64,000 nucleotides of DNA from Streptomyces sp. NBC_00536 (GTDB lineage: Bacteria; Actinomycetota; Actinomycetes; Streptomycetales; Streptomycetaceae), in the NCBI RefSeq assembly GCF_036346295.1, contig NZ_CP107819.1, positions 4,030,001-4,094,000 of the forward strand. Reading direction: 5' to 3'. Shown in pieces: positions 8,930 to 16,742 of this stretch; within the stretch, counting starts at the first letter, position 1, and every line of letters starts with the position of its first letter. A program made the translations under genes and the position numbers. Under the pieces are notes generated by a model that was given only the letters and a program-made list of their open reading frames with translations, did no database searches and was not told the DNA's origin.

Positions 8930-9781
8930 ATGCTTCGAACAGATGACCGCGACCAGCTCATGGAGGGCATCCCGGAGGAACCGCTCAAGGTGAGCACCGC
9001 CGTCGCCAGGACCCTTTCGGTGACCTTGTTCGACCGGCTGCGGGCCCTGGAAGAGGGCACCGCCGAGTACTCGTACGTCCGCAACACCCTCGTCGAACTG
9101 AACCTCAGCCTGGTCAAGTACGCCGCCCGCCGGTTCCGCGGGCGCAGCGAACCGGTGGAGGACATCGTCCAGGTCGGCACCGTGGGACTGATCAAGGCGA
9201 TCAACCGCTACGACCCCGGGCGCGGGGCGGAATTCGCCACCTTCGCCATGCCGACGATCACGGGCGAGATCAAGCGGTTCTTCCGGGACACCAGCTGGGC
9301 CGTGAAGGTCCCGCGCCGGCTCCAGGAGCTGCGGCTGGACACCGCCAAGGCCCAGGACGCCATGGAGCAGGACCTCGGCCGCTGCCCCACCGAGGAGGAG
9401 CTCGCCGAGCGGCTGGAGGTGAGCCCGCAGGAGCTGGCCGAGGGCCGCAAGGCCGCCGTGGCCTATTCCGCGCGCTCGCTGGACGCGCCGGTGCAGGGCG
9501 AGGCCGAAGGGGAGTCCTTCGACAGCCAGCCGGTGCTGGGTGAGGACGAGGACGCGTACGACCGCATCGAATGCCTGGAGTCCCTCAAGCCGCTGCTGTC
9601 GGGGCTGCCCGAGCGGGAGCGCGCGCTGCTCGCGCTGCGCTTCGGCGAGGAGCTGACCCAGTCCGAGATCGGCGACCGGCTGGGCCTGTCCCAGATGCAC
9701 GTGTCCCGGCTGCTCACCCGGACCCTGGCCAGGCTCCGTACGGGTCTGCTGGAGGACGACGCGGAGGACTCCGGGGCCTAG
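8930..9781 (+). CDS. SigB/SigF-family RNA polymerase sigma factor
   Basis: 283 residues. It has sigma-70 regions 2 (RNTLVELNLSLVKYAARRF to IVQVGTVGLIKAINRYDPGR; then FATFAMPTITGEIKRFFRD), 3 (VPRRLQELRLDTAKAQDAM with PTEEELAERL) and 4 (SGLPERERALLALRFGEELTQSEIG with LSQMHVSRLL), in the arrangement of the SigB/F/G stress and sporulation group that lacks region 1.1. The ATG follows GGAGGAGC. A promoter matching this group's own consensus lies upstream. Neighbours are a PP2C phosphatase, an RsbW-like ATPase and a STAS protein, the standard partner-switching parts. I cannot tell which of the several Streptomyces paralogues it is. Confidence 0.93.
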   Translation: MLRTDDRDQLMEGIPEEPLKVSTAVARTLSVTLFDRLRALEEGTAEYSYVRNTLVELNLSLVKYAARRFRGRSEPVEDIVQVGTVGLIKAINRYDPGRGAEFATFAMPTITGEIKRFFRDTSWAVKVPRRLQELRLDTAKAQDAMEQDLGRCPTEEELAERLEVSPQELAEGRKAAVAYSARSLDAPVQGEAEGESFDSQPVLGEDEDAYDRIECLESLKPLLSGLPERERALLALRFGEELTQSEIGDRLGLSQMHVSRLLTRTLARLRTGLLEDDAEDSGA

Positions 9782-9784
9782 CCG

Positions 9785-9814
9785 GAGGAATCCGAGACCG
9801 AGGAATCCGAGACC
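9785..9814. repeat. Two tandem 15-bp copies of GAGGAATCCGAGACC
   Basis: Exact tandem duplication at 9785-9799 and 9800-9814 between the convergent sigma factor stop (9781) and ATPase stop (9814-9816). No hairpin is formed. Confidence 0.85.
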
Positions 9815-10293
9815 TAGGAAGCGGTTCCCCCGCTGGACGGTCCATCGGTGGGCGGTGCGAGCGGTGAGGCCACCTCGGCCCACACGGTCTTGCCGCCCAC
9901 CGCCTCGTTCCGTTCCCAGCCCCACTCGCGGGAGAGCCGTTCGAGGACGATCAGACCGTGTCCGCCGGGGACGGACGGATTTCCAGGTGAGCGGCGACGG
10001 GGGTGCTCGGGGCTCCCGTCGCTGACCTCCATCCGCAGCCCGTCCGCGGTGTGGCGCAGGACCAGGGCGCCCGGGCCGCCCGCGTGCATGCAGGCGTTGG
10101 TGACCAGCTCGGACACCATCAGCAGGACGTCCTCGGCGGCCTCCTCCACCGCCTCCACCGCGGCGGGCGATCCGTCGGAAGGAAGCCAGCGCCACTCGGT
10201 GAGGGCGCGCCGGGTGAAGTCGCGGCACCGCGTGACCACGCCCGGGACCGGTCCGCCCAGCACCAGCCGCCGCGTCTGCTCGGGTTCACCCAC
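9814..10293 (-). CDS. RsbW-like ATP-binding (HATPase_c) regulatory protein
   Basis: 159 residues, a lone GHKL-type ATPase domain of the anti-sigma factor / RsbW class. Visible boxes: N-box MVSELVTNACMHAGG, G1-like MEVSDGSPEHP and G2 VPGGHGLIVLERLS with the ending GGKTVWAEV. It phosphorylates or sequesters partners in known systems; here the obvious partners are the convergent SigB-type sigma factor and the STAS protein just upstream. The GTG at 10293 overlaps the STAS gene end by 8 bp, indicating coupled expression. The ending is an unconserved Pro/Ser/Gly tail. Confidence 0.88.
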   Translation of the reverse strand: MGEPEQTRRLVLGGPVPGVVTRCRDFTRRALTEWRWLPSDGSPAAVEAVEEAAEDVLLMVSELVTNACMHAGGPGALVLRHTADGLRMEVSDGSPEHPRRRSPGNPSVPGGHGLIVLERLSREWGWERNEAVGGKTVWAEVASPLAPPTDGPSSGGTAS

Positions 10294-10672
10294 CGGTCCC
10301 GCCGCCTCCGTCGTGCCCGCCTCCGTCGTGCGCGAGGGCCGCGGCGAGGTCGTCGTGGACGAGGAACACCCCGTCGGCCCCGGTCGTACGGAACATCCGG
10401 GCCACCGGCTGCCGCAGTCCGGCCAGCTCCAGGCGCGCGCCGGTCTCCCGGGCGGCCAGCCGGGCCCGCAGCAGGGCGTTGAGCCCCGTGGAGTCGCAGA
10501 AGCGCAGCTCGGTGCAGTCGACGAGCAGGCGGCCTCCGCCGTCCCCGGCGAGTGCCGCCTCCAGGGCCGCCCGCAGGGGGCCCGCCGTGTCGTGGTCGAG
10601 TTCACCGGCCAGCGCGAGGACGGTCGCGCCCGCCACGTGGGTCGCCTCGACCGAGAACCGCTCCGCCTTCAC
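10286..10672 (-). CDS. STAS domain anti-anti-sigma factor (RsbV-like)
   Basis: About 128 residues. STAS fold with the strand ATVLALAGELDHDTAGPL and the phosphorylation-site helix LRFCDSTGLNALLRAR, in which the Ser of DSTGL is the residue phosphorylated by RsbW-type kinases and dephosphorylated by PP2C enzymes. GGGAGG lies 8 bp before the GTG at 10672, which is why it is preferred over the GTG at 10681 that abuts the same RBS. The C-terminus is Gly/His-rich. It forms a two-gene unit with the ATPase. Confidence 0.85.
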   Translation of the reverse strand: MKAERFSVEATHVAGATVLALAGELDHDTAGPLRAALEAALAGDGGGRLLVDCTELRFCDSTGLNALLRARLAARETGARLELAGLRQPVARMFRTTGADGVFLVHDDLAAALAHDGGGHDGGGGTGG

Positions 10673-10721
10673 CCGGCCCACCTCCCGTCGCCCCCCGCCT
10701 ACCCCGCTCCCCGGGCCTCAA

Positions 10722-10865
10722 TCACCTGCTCCCGCCCTGTGAGGCCGGGCGCGGAGCGGGGCCGGGACGGCCGTTCCAGCCGACGTCCGTGTCGTCGGTG
10801 GACGGGGGTGACGGGGCGTGGGCCGGGGCGTGGACCGGGTGGTGCGGTGGGCCGTGCCGGTGCAT
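10722..10865 (-). CDS. Possible 47-residue His/Pro-rich small protein
   Basis: ATG at 10865 with GAGGAG 7 bp upstream opens a 47-codon frame rich in His and Pro (MHRHGPPHHPVHAPAHAP start). It sits immediately downstream, on the minus strand, of the double inverted-repeat operator at 10910-10949. Composition is unremarkable for a non-coding GC-rich stretch, so the RBS and promoter context are the only support. Function unknown. Confidence 0.3.
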   Translation of the reverse strand: MHRHGPPHHPVHAPAHAPSPPSTDDTDVGWNGRPGPAPRPASQGGSR

Positions 10866-10882
10866 CGGTCGTTCTCCTCAGG

Positions 10883-10949
10883 TTCCTTGAATTCCTTGAA
10901 TTCCTTCACAACTTCCACATAGCGGAAGTTCAATTCCGACATGCGGTAA
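10883..10949. promoter_or_regulatory. Tandem TTCCTTGAA repeats and two TTCC-N7-GG(A/T)A operator sites
   Basis: Two exact 9-bp copies of TTCCTTGAA (10883-10900) lead into a perfect inverted repeat AACTTCC-N7-GGAAGTT (10910-10930), followed 21 bp on by a degenerate second copy TTCC-N7-GGTAA (10934-10949). The TTCC/GGAA arm type resembles IclR-family operators. A TAAGAT (10952-10957) could be the -10 box for the SDR gene at 11011. The rest of the 10673-11010 gap shows nothing else beyond the possible small ORF. Confidence 0.55.
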
Positions 10950-11010
10950 GTTAAGATCCACTCGCTTGCCCCACCGACCGCCCTCACCGGCGCCCCGAGC
11001 AGGAGGACAC

Positions 11011-11751
11011 ATGACCGAGACCCGCGTGGCCCTGATCACCGGATCGTCTTCCGGAATCGGCGCCGCGATCGCCCGCCGCCTGGCCTCCGAGGGCATCCGC
11101 GTCGTGGTCAACTCCGCCCGCAGCGAGCGGGAGGGCAGGGAACTGGCTGCCGAGCTGCCGGACGCGCTCTACGTGCGGGGGGACGTCTCCGACCCGGCCG
11201 ATGCCCGCCGTATCGTGCGGGCCGCGGTCGACGCGTACGGGCGCCTCGACATCCTCGTCAACAACGCCGGCCGGACCCGCTTCATCCCGCTCGACGACCT
11301 CGACGCCGCGGACGCCGACGCCTGGCGCGAGATCTTCGAGGTGAACGTGATCGGCACCTGGCAGATGATCACCGCCGCCACTCCCCACCTGCGGGAATCC
11401 GGGGCCGCCTCGATCGTGAACATCTCCTCGGTCTCCGCGACCCGGGCCCTGGGCAGCTCCGTCCCCTACGCCGTCAGCAAGGCCGCGGTCAATCACATGA
11501 CCCGGCTGCTCGCCTCCCAGCTGGGACCCGCCATCCGGGTGAACGCGGTGGCGCCCGGACTGATCGACACCCCCTGGTACGACGGGGCCGAGGAGGTCTG
11601 GGAGAGCTCGCGCGAATGGATCACGGCCAACACCCCGCTGCGCCGGGTCGGCACCCCGCAGGACGTGGCGGAAGCCGCGCTGTACCTGGTGAACGCCGCC
11701 TACACGACGGGCGACGTCCTGACCGTGGACGGCGGTCGCCACATCGTCTGA
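11011..11751 (+). CDS. Short-chain dehydrogenase/reductase
   Basis: 246 residues, classical SDR: Rossmann glycine motif TGSSSGIG (residues 10-17), NNAG at 84-87, catalytic Ser139/140 in VNISS, and Tyr153-x3-Lys157 in PYAVSK. The C-terminal DVLTVDGGRH is the usual 3-oxoacyl reductase-like end. It oxidises or reduces an alcohol/ketone with NAD(P)H; the substrate is unknown. AGGAGG lies 5 bp before the ATG. It is transcribed toward the aminotransferase gene and sits under an IclR-like operator, so both may serve one catabolic route, which is inference. Confidence 0.9.
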   Translation: MTETRVALITGSSSGIGAAIARRLASEGIRVVVNSARSEREGRELAAELPDALYVRGDVSDPADARRIVRAAVDAYGRLDILVNNAGRTRFIPLDDLDAADADAWREIFEVNVIGTWQMITAATPHLRESGAASIVNISSVSATRALGSSVPYAVSKAAVNHMTRLLASQLGPAIRVNAVAPGLIDTPWYDGAEEVWESSREWITANTPLRRVGTPQDVAEAALYLVNAAYTTGDVLTVDGGRHIV

Positions 11752-11897
11752 CCCCCGCCCGGGCCCACGTCCCGGCCGAAGCGGAATGTCCGTAATCATA
11801 TGGATGGACGCTAGGCACCCCGCGCGGGGCGGTCAACGAGCACCCGACCCCTCCGTCAGGTCCACGGGCATCAGCCCTCCGCCCGTCCATCCACATC

Positions 11898-13271
11898 GTG
11901 GACAACTACGCTCGACTCATGAACGCAGCAGCCGCCCACGCACGTGACGCCGTGAAAGAAGCCGACCGGAAGCACGTCTTCCACTCGTGGTCGGCCCAGG
12001 AGCTGATCGACCCGCTCGCCGTGGCGGGGGCCGAGGGTTCGTACTTCTGGGACTACGAGGGCAACCGCTTCCTCGACTTCTCCAGTTCGCTCGTCTACAC
12101 CAACATCGGCTACCAGCACCCCAAGGTGGTCGCCGCGATCCAGGAGCAGGCCGCCCGGCTGTGCACCCTGGCCCCCGGTTTCGCCGTGGACGTCCGCTCC
12201 GAGGCGGCCCGGCTGATCGCCGAGCGCACCCCCGGTGACCTGGACAAGATCTTCTTCACCAACGGCGGCGCCGAGGCCGTCGAGAACGCCGTCCGGATGG
12301 CCCGCGTGCACACCGGGCGCGCCAAGGTGCTGAGCACCTACCGCTCGTACCACGGCGCCACCTCCGCCGCGATCAACCTGACCGGTGACGCCCGCCGGTT
12401 CGGCAACGACTCGGCGACCGCCGGGGTCGTGCACTTCTGGGGGCCCTACCTCTACCGCTCGCCCTTCCACGCGGAGACCGAGGAGCAGGAGTGCGCGCGG
12501 GCGCTGCGCCACCTGGAGGACACGATCGTCTTCGAGGGCCCGCAGTCCATCGCCGCGGTGATCCTGGAGAGCGTCGGCGGCGCCCCGGGCGTGCTCGTGC
12601 CGCCCGCCGGCTACCTCGCGGGCGTGCGCGAGCTGTGCGACCGCTTCGGGATCGTCTTCATCCTGGACGAGGTCATGGTCGGCTTCGGCCGCACCGGCAA
12701 GTGGTTCGCCGCCGACCACTGGGAGGTCACCCCCGACCTGCTCTGCTTCGCCAAGGGCGTCAACAGCGGCTACGTACCGCTCGGCGGCGTGGCCATCTCC
12801 GGCGCGATCGCCGAGACCTTCGCCCGGCGCCCCTACCCGGGCGGGCTGACCTACTCCGGGCACGTCCTGGCCTGCGCCGCGGCGGTCGCGACCATCACCA
12901 CCATGGCGGAGGAGGGCATCGTCGAGCAGTCCGCCCGCACCGGCGCCGAGCTGCTGGGTCCGGGGCTGCGGGAGCTGGCCGAACGCCACCCCTCGGTCGG
13001 CGAGGTCCGCGGTCTGGGCACTTTCTGGGCGCTGGAGCTCGTACGGGACCGGGAGACGCACGAGCCGCTGGTTCCCTACGCCGCCTCGGGCGCCGCGAAC
13101 GCCCCCATGGGCGCCTTCGCCGAGGCCTGCAAGAAGGGCGGGCTGTGGCCGCTGGTCGCGGGCAACCGGCTGCACGTCGCCCCGCCCTGCAACATCGGCG
13201 CGGACGACGTGGCGAAGGGTCTGGCCGTCCTCGACGAGGCCCTGTCGGTGGCGGACGCGCACATGGCCTGA
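11898..13271 (+). CDS. Class III PLP-dependent aminotransferase
   Basis: About 457 residues from the GTG at 11898 (an ATG at 11919 is the alternative; neither has a clear ribosome binding site). PLP fold-type I class III features: FFTNGGAEAVENAVRMAR (about 119-136), YHGAT (151-155), the cofactor-binding Asp257 in ILDEVMVGFGRTG and catalytic Lys286 in CFAKGVNSGYVPLGG. Members transfer omega-amino groups (taurine, beta-alanine, GABA, diamines) to pyruvate or 2-oxoglutarate. It is followed by uricase 289 bp downstream, so nitrogen scavenging is a reasonable guess, but the substrate is not readable. Confidence 0.9.
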   Translation: MDNYARLMNAAAAHARDAVKEADRKHVFHSWSAQELIDPLAVAGAEGSYFWDYEGNRFLDFSSSLVYTNIGYQHPKVVAAIQEQAARLCTLAPGFAVDVRSEAARLIAERTPGDLDKIFFTNGGAEAVENAVRMARVHTGRAKVLSTYRSYHGATSAAINLTGDARRFGNDSATAGVVHFWGPYLYRSPFHAETEEQECARALRHLEDTIVFEGPQSIAAVILESVGGAPGVLVPPAGYLAGVRELCDRFGIVFILDEVMVGFGRTGKWFAADHWEVTPDLLCFAKGVNSGYVPLGGVAISGAIAETFARRPYPGGLTYSGHVLACAAAVATITTMAEEGIVEQSARTGAELLGPGLRELAERHPSVGEVRGLGTFWALELVRDRETHEPLVPYAASGAANAPMGAFAEACKKGGLWPLVAGNRLHVAPPCNIGADDVAKGLAVLDEALSVADAHMA

Positions 13272-13329
13272 GCGGTACGGGGGCCTCGCACGGACGGCGT
13301 TCTGTGCGGTCCCCCAAGGCGGGGGCGCC

Positions 13330-13355
13330 GGTTCTCGGATGATCCGTACGGGTAA
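13330..13355 (+). promoter_or_regulatory. Possible SigB-type promoter in the uricase upstream region
   Basis: GGTT (13330-13333), 16 nt, GGGTAA (13350-13355) fits the same GNNT-N16-GGGTAN pattern as the site ahead of the sigma factor gene. It is about 205 bp before the uricase ATG. Nothing else stands out in the 13272-13560 gap. Confidence 0.3.
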
Positions 13356-13560
13356 GAACCGGCCACCCACGTGCTGCAATCCCCCTCAGCAGCGAAAAAG
13401 CACCTTACGGACCGGGATGCACGTCAGTCCCGGGGCGGCCCTCGCGGGCCGAACGGCGGGGAGCGGCGCGTCCGGGGCATCCGGGGCGGGCGCTGGACGC
13501 CGGGCGTACGGGATCCAGAACACCGGACTCCGTGTTCCCGAGTACCCGAAGGAAGACAGC

Positions 13561-14478
13561 ATGAGCAAGCACGTCCTGGGCCACAACCAGTACGGCAAGG
13601 CCGAGAACCGCATCGTCAAGGTCACCCGCAAGGGTAGCGACGGTTCCTGGCACGAGATCCGCGACCTCAACGTCTCGGTCGCGCTCCGCGGTGACTTCCG
13701 CGATGTCCACCTGACCGGCGACAACGCCCACTGCCTGCCGACCGACACCACCAAGAACACGGTGTACGCCTTCGGCAAGGAGCACGGCATCGACTCCCCG
13801 GAGGCCTTCGGCATCCGGCTCGCCAAGCACTTCGTCTCCTCCCAGACCCCGATCCGCGAGGCGCAGATCCGCATCGAGGAGTTCGCCTGGGAGCGGATCC
13901 CGGTCCCGACCCGCAAGGAGCAGCACTCCTTCGTCCTCAAGGGCCAGGAAGTGCGCACCGCGCAGGTCACCTACAGCGAGACGACCGGCCTCCAGGTCAT
14001 CTCGGGCCTGAAGGACCTGACCGTGATGAACTCGACCAACTCCGAGTTCCACGGCTACATCAAGGACGAGTACACGACCCTGCGGGAGGCGTACGACCGC
14101 ATCCTGGCCACCAAGGTCACCTCGCGCTGGGCGCACTCGGCACTGGCCGCCGACGACCCGGAGCACGACTGGGACCGGTCGTACAAGAAGGTCCGCAAGC
14201 ACATGCTGGACGCCTTCGCGGAGACGTACTCGTACTCGCTCCAGCAGACCCTGAACCAGATGGCCGAGCGGGTGCTCGACAACTGCCCGCGGGTCAACGA
14301 GGTCCGGCTGAACCTCCCCAACAAGCACCACTTCCTCGTCGACCTGGAGCCCTTCGGCCTCAAGAACGACAACGAGGTCTACTTCGCCGCAGACCGGCCC
14401 TACGGCCTCATCGAGGGCACCGTCCACCGCGAGGGCGTACAGCCGGTGATCGCCACGAGCGACTGGATCGTCGCCTAG
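13561..14478 (+). CDS. Urate oxidase (uricase)
   Basis: 305 residues, normal uricase length. It oxidises urate with O2 to 5-hydroxyisourate and H2O2, the entry step of purine ring breakdown. Two T-fold domains are visible; Lys13 (HNQYGKAENRI) and Thr61 in LPTDTTKNTVYA form the expected catalytic dyad, and NKHHF carries the third active-site His. AGGAAG lies 6 bp before the ATG. The usual partners (hydroxyisourate hydrolase, OHCU decarboxylase) are absent from this window. Its TAG shares CTAG with the stop of the convergent phosphatase-like gene. Confidence 0.96.
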   Translation: MSKHVLGHNQYGKAENRIVKVTRKGSDGSWHEIRDLNVSVALRGDFRDVHLTGDNAHCLPTDTTKNTVYAFGKEHGIDSPEAFGIRLAKHFVSSQTPIREAQIRIEEFAWERIPVPTRKEQHSFVLKGQEVRTAQVTYSETTGLQVISGLKDLTVMNSTNSEFHGYIKDEYTTLREAYDRILATKVTSRWAHSALAADDPEHDWDRSYKKVRKHMLDAFAETYSYSLQQTLNQMAERVLDNCPRVNEVRLNLPNKHHFLVDLEPFGLKNDNEVYFAADRPYGLIEGTVHREGVQPVIATSDWIVA

Positions 14479-14936
14479 GCCGTCGCCTCGACCGGCCGGC
14501 CCAGCAGCAGGTTCCAGCGGCCGGACCGGCCGGTCAGTTCGGTGACGGTCTCCGGCCGTACGTCGAGCCGCCAGAAGGCCGCGCACGGCAGTTCCAGCGC
14601 GTGCACGACGGCCGCGCGGACGACGGCCTGCTCGACCGGCAGCCGGTGGCGGCCCTCGCCGAAACCGGCCAGGGCCGCTCCCACGCGCTCCGTCAGCGCG
14701 GCCACCGACTCGCCGCCGGGGGGCGCGTACTGCGGGTCCGTCAGCCAGCTCCGGACCGCGCCCGGGTCCTCGGCGGCCACCTCGTCCAGCGTCCGCCCCG
14801 CCCACGCGCCCGTGTCCAGGCCGCGCAGACCGGGGTGCCCGGGGCAGGGCGGGGCGGACCCGAACCGGCCCTGACGGGCGGCGGGATCCAGCGCGGGGGT
14901 GACCAGGAGCAGGCGTACGGGCGCGGCGGAGGACAT
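14475..14936 (-). CDS. Degenerate histidine phosphatase family protein, cobalt-locus associated
   Basis: 153 residues. The overall pattern follows the phosphoglycerate-mutase-like fold (GLRGLDTGAWAGRTLDEV, then PPGGESVAALTERVG, then VVHALELPCAAFW). The N-terminal RHG catalytic motif expected after the first strand (LLLVT) is missing: the sequence reads TPALDPAARQGRF. The second catalytic His region reads VVRAAVVHALELP. Phosphatase activity is therefore doubtful. It is divergent from the cobalamin riboswitch/cbtBA unit, which suggests a cobalt or cobamide link, as for CobC-like proteins; this is inference. The ATG at 14936 is preferred over one at 14981. Confidence 0.65.
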   Translation of the reverse strand: MSSAAPVRLLLVTPALDPAARQGRFGSAPPCPGHPGLRGLDTGAWAGRTLDEVAAEDPGAVRSWLTDPQYAPPGGESVAALTERVGAALAGFGEGRHRLPVEQAVVRAAVVHALELPCAAFWRLDVRPETVTELTGRSGRWNLLLGRPVEATA

Positions 14937-15004
14937 GGAGCGAGGGTAGGGCGCACGCCCGGCGCGTGAGACGGCGGCCACACGCCGTGGTGTTCACGCC
15001 ACCA

Positions 15005-15140
15005 GCGCGGTACGGTCTCGGACGACATGACGACGGTATGACGGAAGTACCGGTGAGAATCCGGCACGGTCGCGCCACTGTGAATCCTCCCGCGAGGGGG
15101 TAAGTCAGACCCGCCACCTTCGTCAAGAGCACCACTGACC
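15005..15140 (+). ncRNA. Cobalamin (B12) riboswitch
   Basis: Contains the conserved core GAATCCGGCACGGTCGCGCC then ACTGT (B12 box region, 15057-15081) preceded by CCGGTG and followed by a GC stem and the AAGTCAGACC segment (15101-15111). These blocks are in the correct order for a cobalamin riboswitch. It lies 30 bp upstream of cbtB and should repress it when cobalamin is plentiful. Boundaries are approximate. Confidence 0.92.
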
Positions 15141-15170
15141 GGGACGCGTGTTCCCTCTGGAGGTTCTGCC

Positions 15171-15386
15171 ATGGCCTACTCCGCCGTGCCCACGTCGGCT
15201 CCTGCCGCCGTTTCGCCCATCTCGCTCAAGGAACTGGCCCCCTGGGCCCTGTTCGTGGGCATCCTGATGCTGGTCCTGCTCTACTTCGTCGGCGCCGAGC
15301 AGGGCGCCACCGCGCTCTTCCAGGGCGACAACATCCACGAGTGGATGCACGACGGCCGCCACCTCCTCGGCTTCCCCTGCCACTGA
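15171..15386 (+). CDS. cbtB: CbtB-type cobalt transporter subunit
   Basis: 71 residues: a soluble start, one membrane helix (LAPWALFVGILMLVLLYFVG, about 22-41) and the conserved CbtB ending HEWMHDGRHLLGFPCH with four His and one Cys, a likely metal site. CbtB is the small partner of CbtA in predicted B12-regulated cobalt uptake. GGAGG lies upstream of the ATG. Position directly under a cobalamin riboswitch and 27 bp before cbtA confirms the call. Confidence 0.93.
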   Translation: MAYSAVPTSAPAAVSPISLKELAPWALFVGILMLVLLYFVGAEQGATALFQGDNIHEWMHDGRHLLGFPCH

Positions 15387-15413
15387 TCTCCACTGCGGCA
15401 AGAGGAACAACCG

Positions 15414-16166
15414 ATGAACTCCATTTCCGTGCGTGCCCTGTTGATCCGGGGCATGCTCGCCGGCCTGATCGCCGGTGTGGCGGCCTTCCTCGTCGCGTAC
15501 CTCCTGGGTGAATCCAAGGTGGACTCGGCGATCGCCCTCGAAGAGGCGGCCAACGCCGGTCACGACCACGCCGAGATGGCTCCGGTCAGCCGGGCCCTGC
15601 AGTCCACCGCGGGGCTCGGCACCGGCGTCCTGCTCTACTCCGTCGCGCTCGGCGGCATCGCCGCGCTCGTCTTCTGCTTCGCGCTGGGACGCATCGGCCG
15701 CTTCACGCCGAGGGTCACCTCGGCGCTGGTGGCGGGGGGCCTGTTCCTGACGGTCACCCTGGTGCCGTTCCTGAAGTACCCGGCCAATCCGCCCGCGGTC
15801 GGCGATCCCGACACCGTCGTGAAGCGGACCACCCTCTATCTGCTGATGATCGCGCTCAGTGTGCTGCTCGCGGTGGCCGCGACGGTCCTGGGCCGGCGGC
15901 TGGCGCCCTCGCAGGGCAACTGGAACGCGAGCATCATCGCCGCGGCCGCCTTCGTGGTGGCGGTCGGTGTCGCGTACGCGTTCCTGCCGTCCATCTACGA
16001 GGTTCCCGCCGATTTCCCGGCAGGACTCATCTGGCAGTTCCGGCTGGCCTCGCTCGCCATCCAGGCGACGCTGTGGGCGGTTTTCGGCCTCGGCTTCGGT
16101 GTTCTTGCCGAACGCCTGCTTGTTCCTTCCGCCGCGCGGACGGAAGCTGTTCAGCCTACGAGCTGA
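15414..16166 (+). CDS. cbtA: CbtA-type cobalt transporter subunit
   Basis: 250 residues with about five hydrophobic helices, starting LIRGMLAGLIAGVAAFLVAY and including FLKYPANPPAVGDPDTVVKR between helices 3 and 4, a CbtA family signature. The loop after helix 1 carries GHDHAEM, a likely Co2+ ligand cluster. Predicted inner-membrane cobalt importer working with CbtB under B12 control. The ATG follows AAGAGGAAC. Confidence 0.92.
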   Translation: MNSISVRALLIRGMLAGLIAGVAAFLVAYLLGESKVDSAIALEEAANAGHDHAEMAPVSRALQSTAGLGTGVLLYSVALGGIAALVFCFALGRIGRFTPRVTSALVAGGLFLTVTLVPFLKYPANPPAVGDPDTVVKRTTLYLLMIALSVLLAVAATVLGRRLAPSQGNWNASIIAAAAFVVAVGVAYAFLPSIYEVPADFPAGLIWQFRLASLAIQATLWAVFGLGFGVLAERLLVPSAARTEAVQPTS

Positions 16167-16207
16167 TCGGCTGATCGCCTCGGTCATCACGGCGGAGGGC
16201 CCCCGGC

Positions 16208-16507
16208 ATGCGAACGGCGACACGGCGTTGGCGGGCCGGGCACGGACCGGGCCCGCTCGGCCTGCTCCCGCGCGACTGGAGCTGGCAGGGCTGGACCGGT
16301 GCGGCACCCTTCTGGGTCAACGTGCTGCTGCTGGTCGTGGTCCAGTTCTCCGACGTGACGCTGCTGGCCCAGGTCGGCATCATCACGGCACTGGCCGCGC
16401 TCGGCGGCCTGGTCCGGCACTTCTGGTACGGCGACTACGGCCACCCGGCCGTCCACTTGGCCGCCGCGCTCCTCGGCGCGGCGGCCGTGGCGTTCGTCCT
16501 CACCTGA
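16208..16507 (+). CDS. Small two-helix membrane protein, unknown
   Basis: 99 residues: a basic Arg/Gly start, then two hydrophobic stretches (FWVNVLLLVVVQFSDVTLLA and AVHLAAALLGAAAVAFVLT). GGAGGG lies about 10 bp before the ATG, and it begins 41 bp after cbtA. It may be read from the cbtBA transcript. I recognise no family. Confidence 0.5.
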   Translation: MRTATRRWRAGHGPGPLGLLPRDWSWQGWTGAAPFWVNVLLLVVVQFSDVTLLAQVGIITALAALGGLVRHFWYGDYGHPAVHLAAALLGAAAVAFVLT

Positions 16508-16742
16508 GGCCGCGTCCCGCGTGCCCCGTGCGCCCCTTCACCCGTTCGGCTGCACGGCCGCCGTGGGTTCGAGGCCGCCCCGCACCGGCCACGAGCTGCG
16601 AAGACACCCTCCTGACGGCCCGACACGCCCCTGCCGCCTGAGCGGGGCCCGGCCGTTCACACGGTAGTGACAGTCGGACGGGGGTCCACTGCTCACAGGA
16701 AACCGGCCTCCCCCGGTCCGGCCGGACTCAGGAGGGACTGCC

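Noticed and set aside
10718..10987. 89-codon minus-strand ORF beginning MSELNFRYVEVVKEFKEFKE
   Set aside because: Its first codons are just the TTCCTTGAA repeats and operator read as protein, and there is no RBS. The overlapping 47-codon frame with an RBS is slightly more likely.
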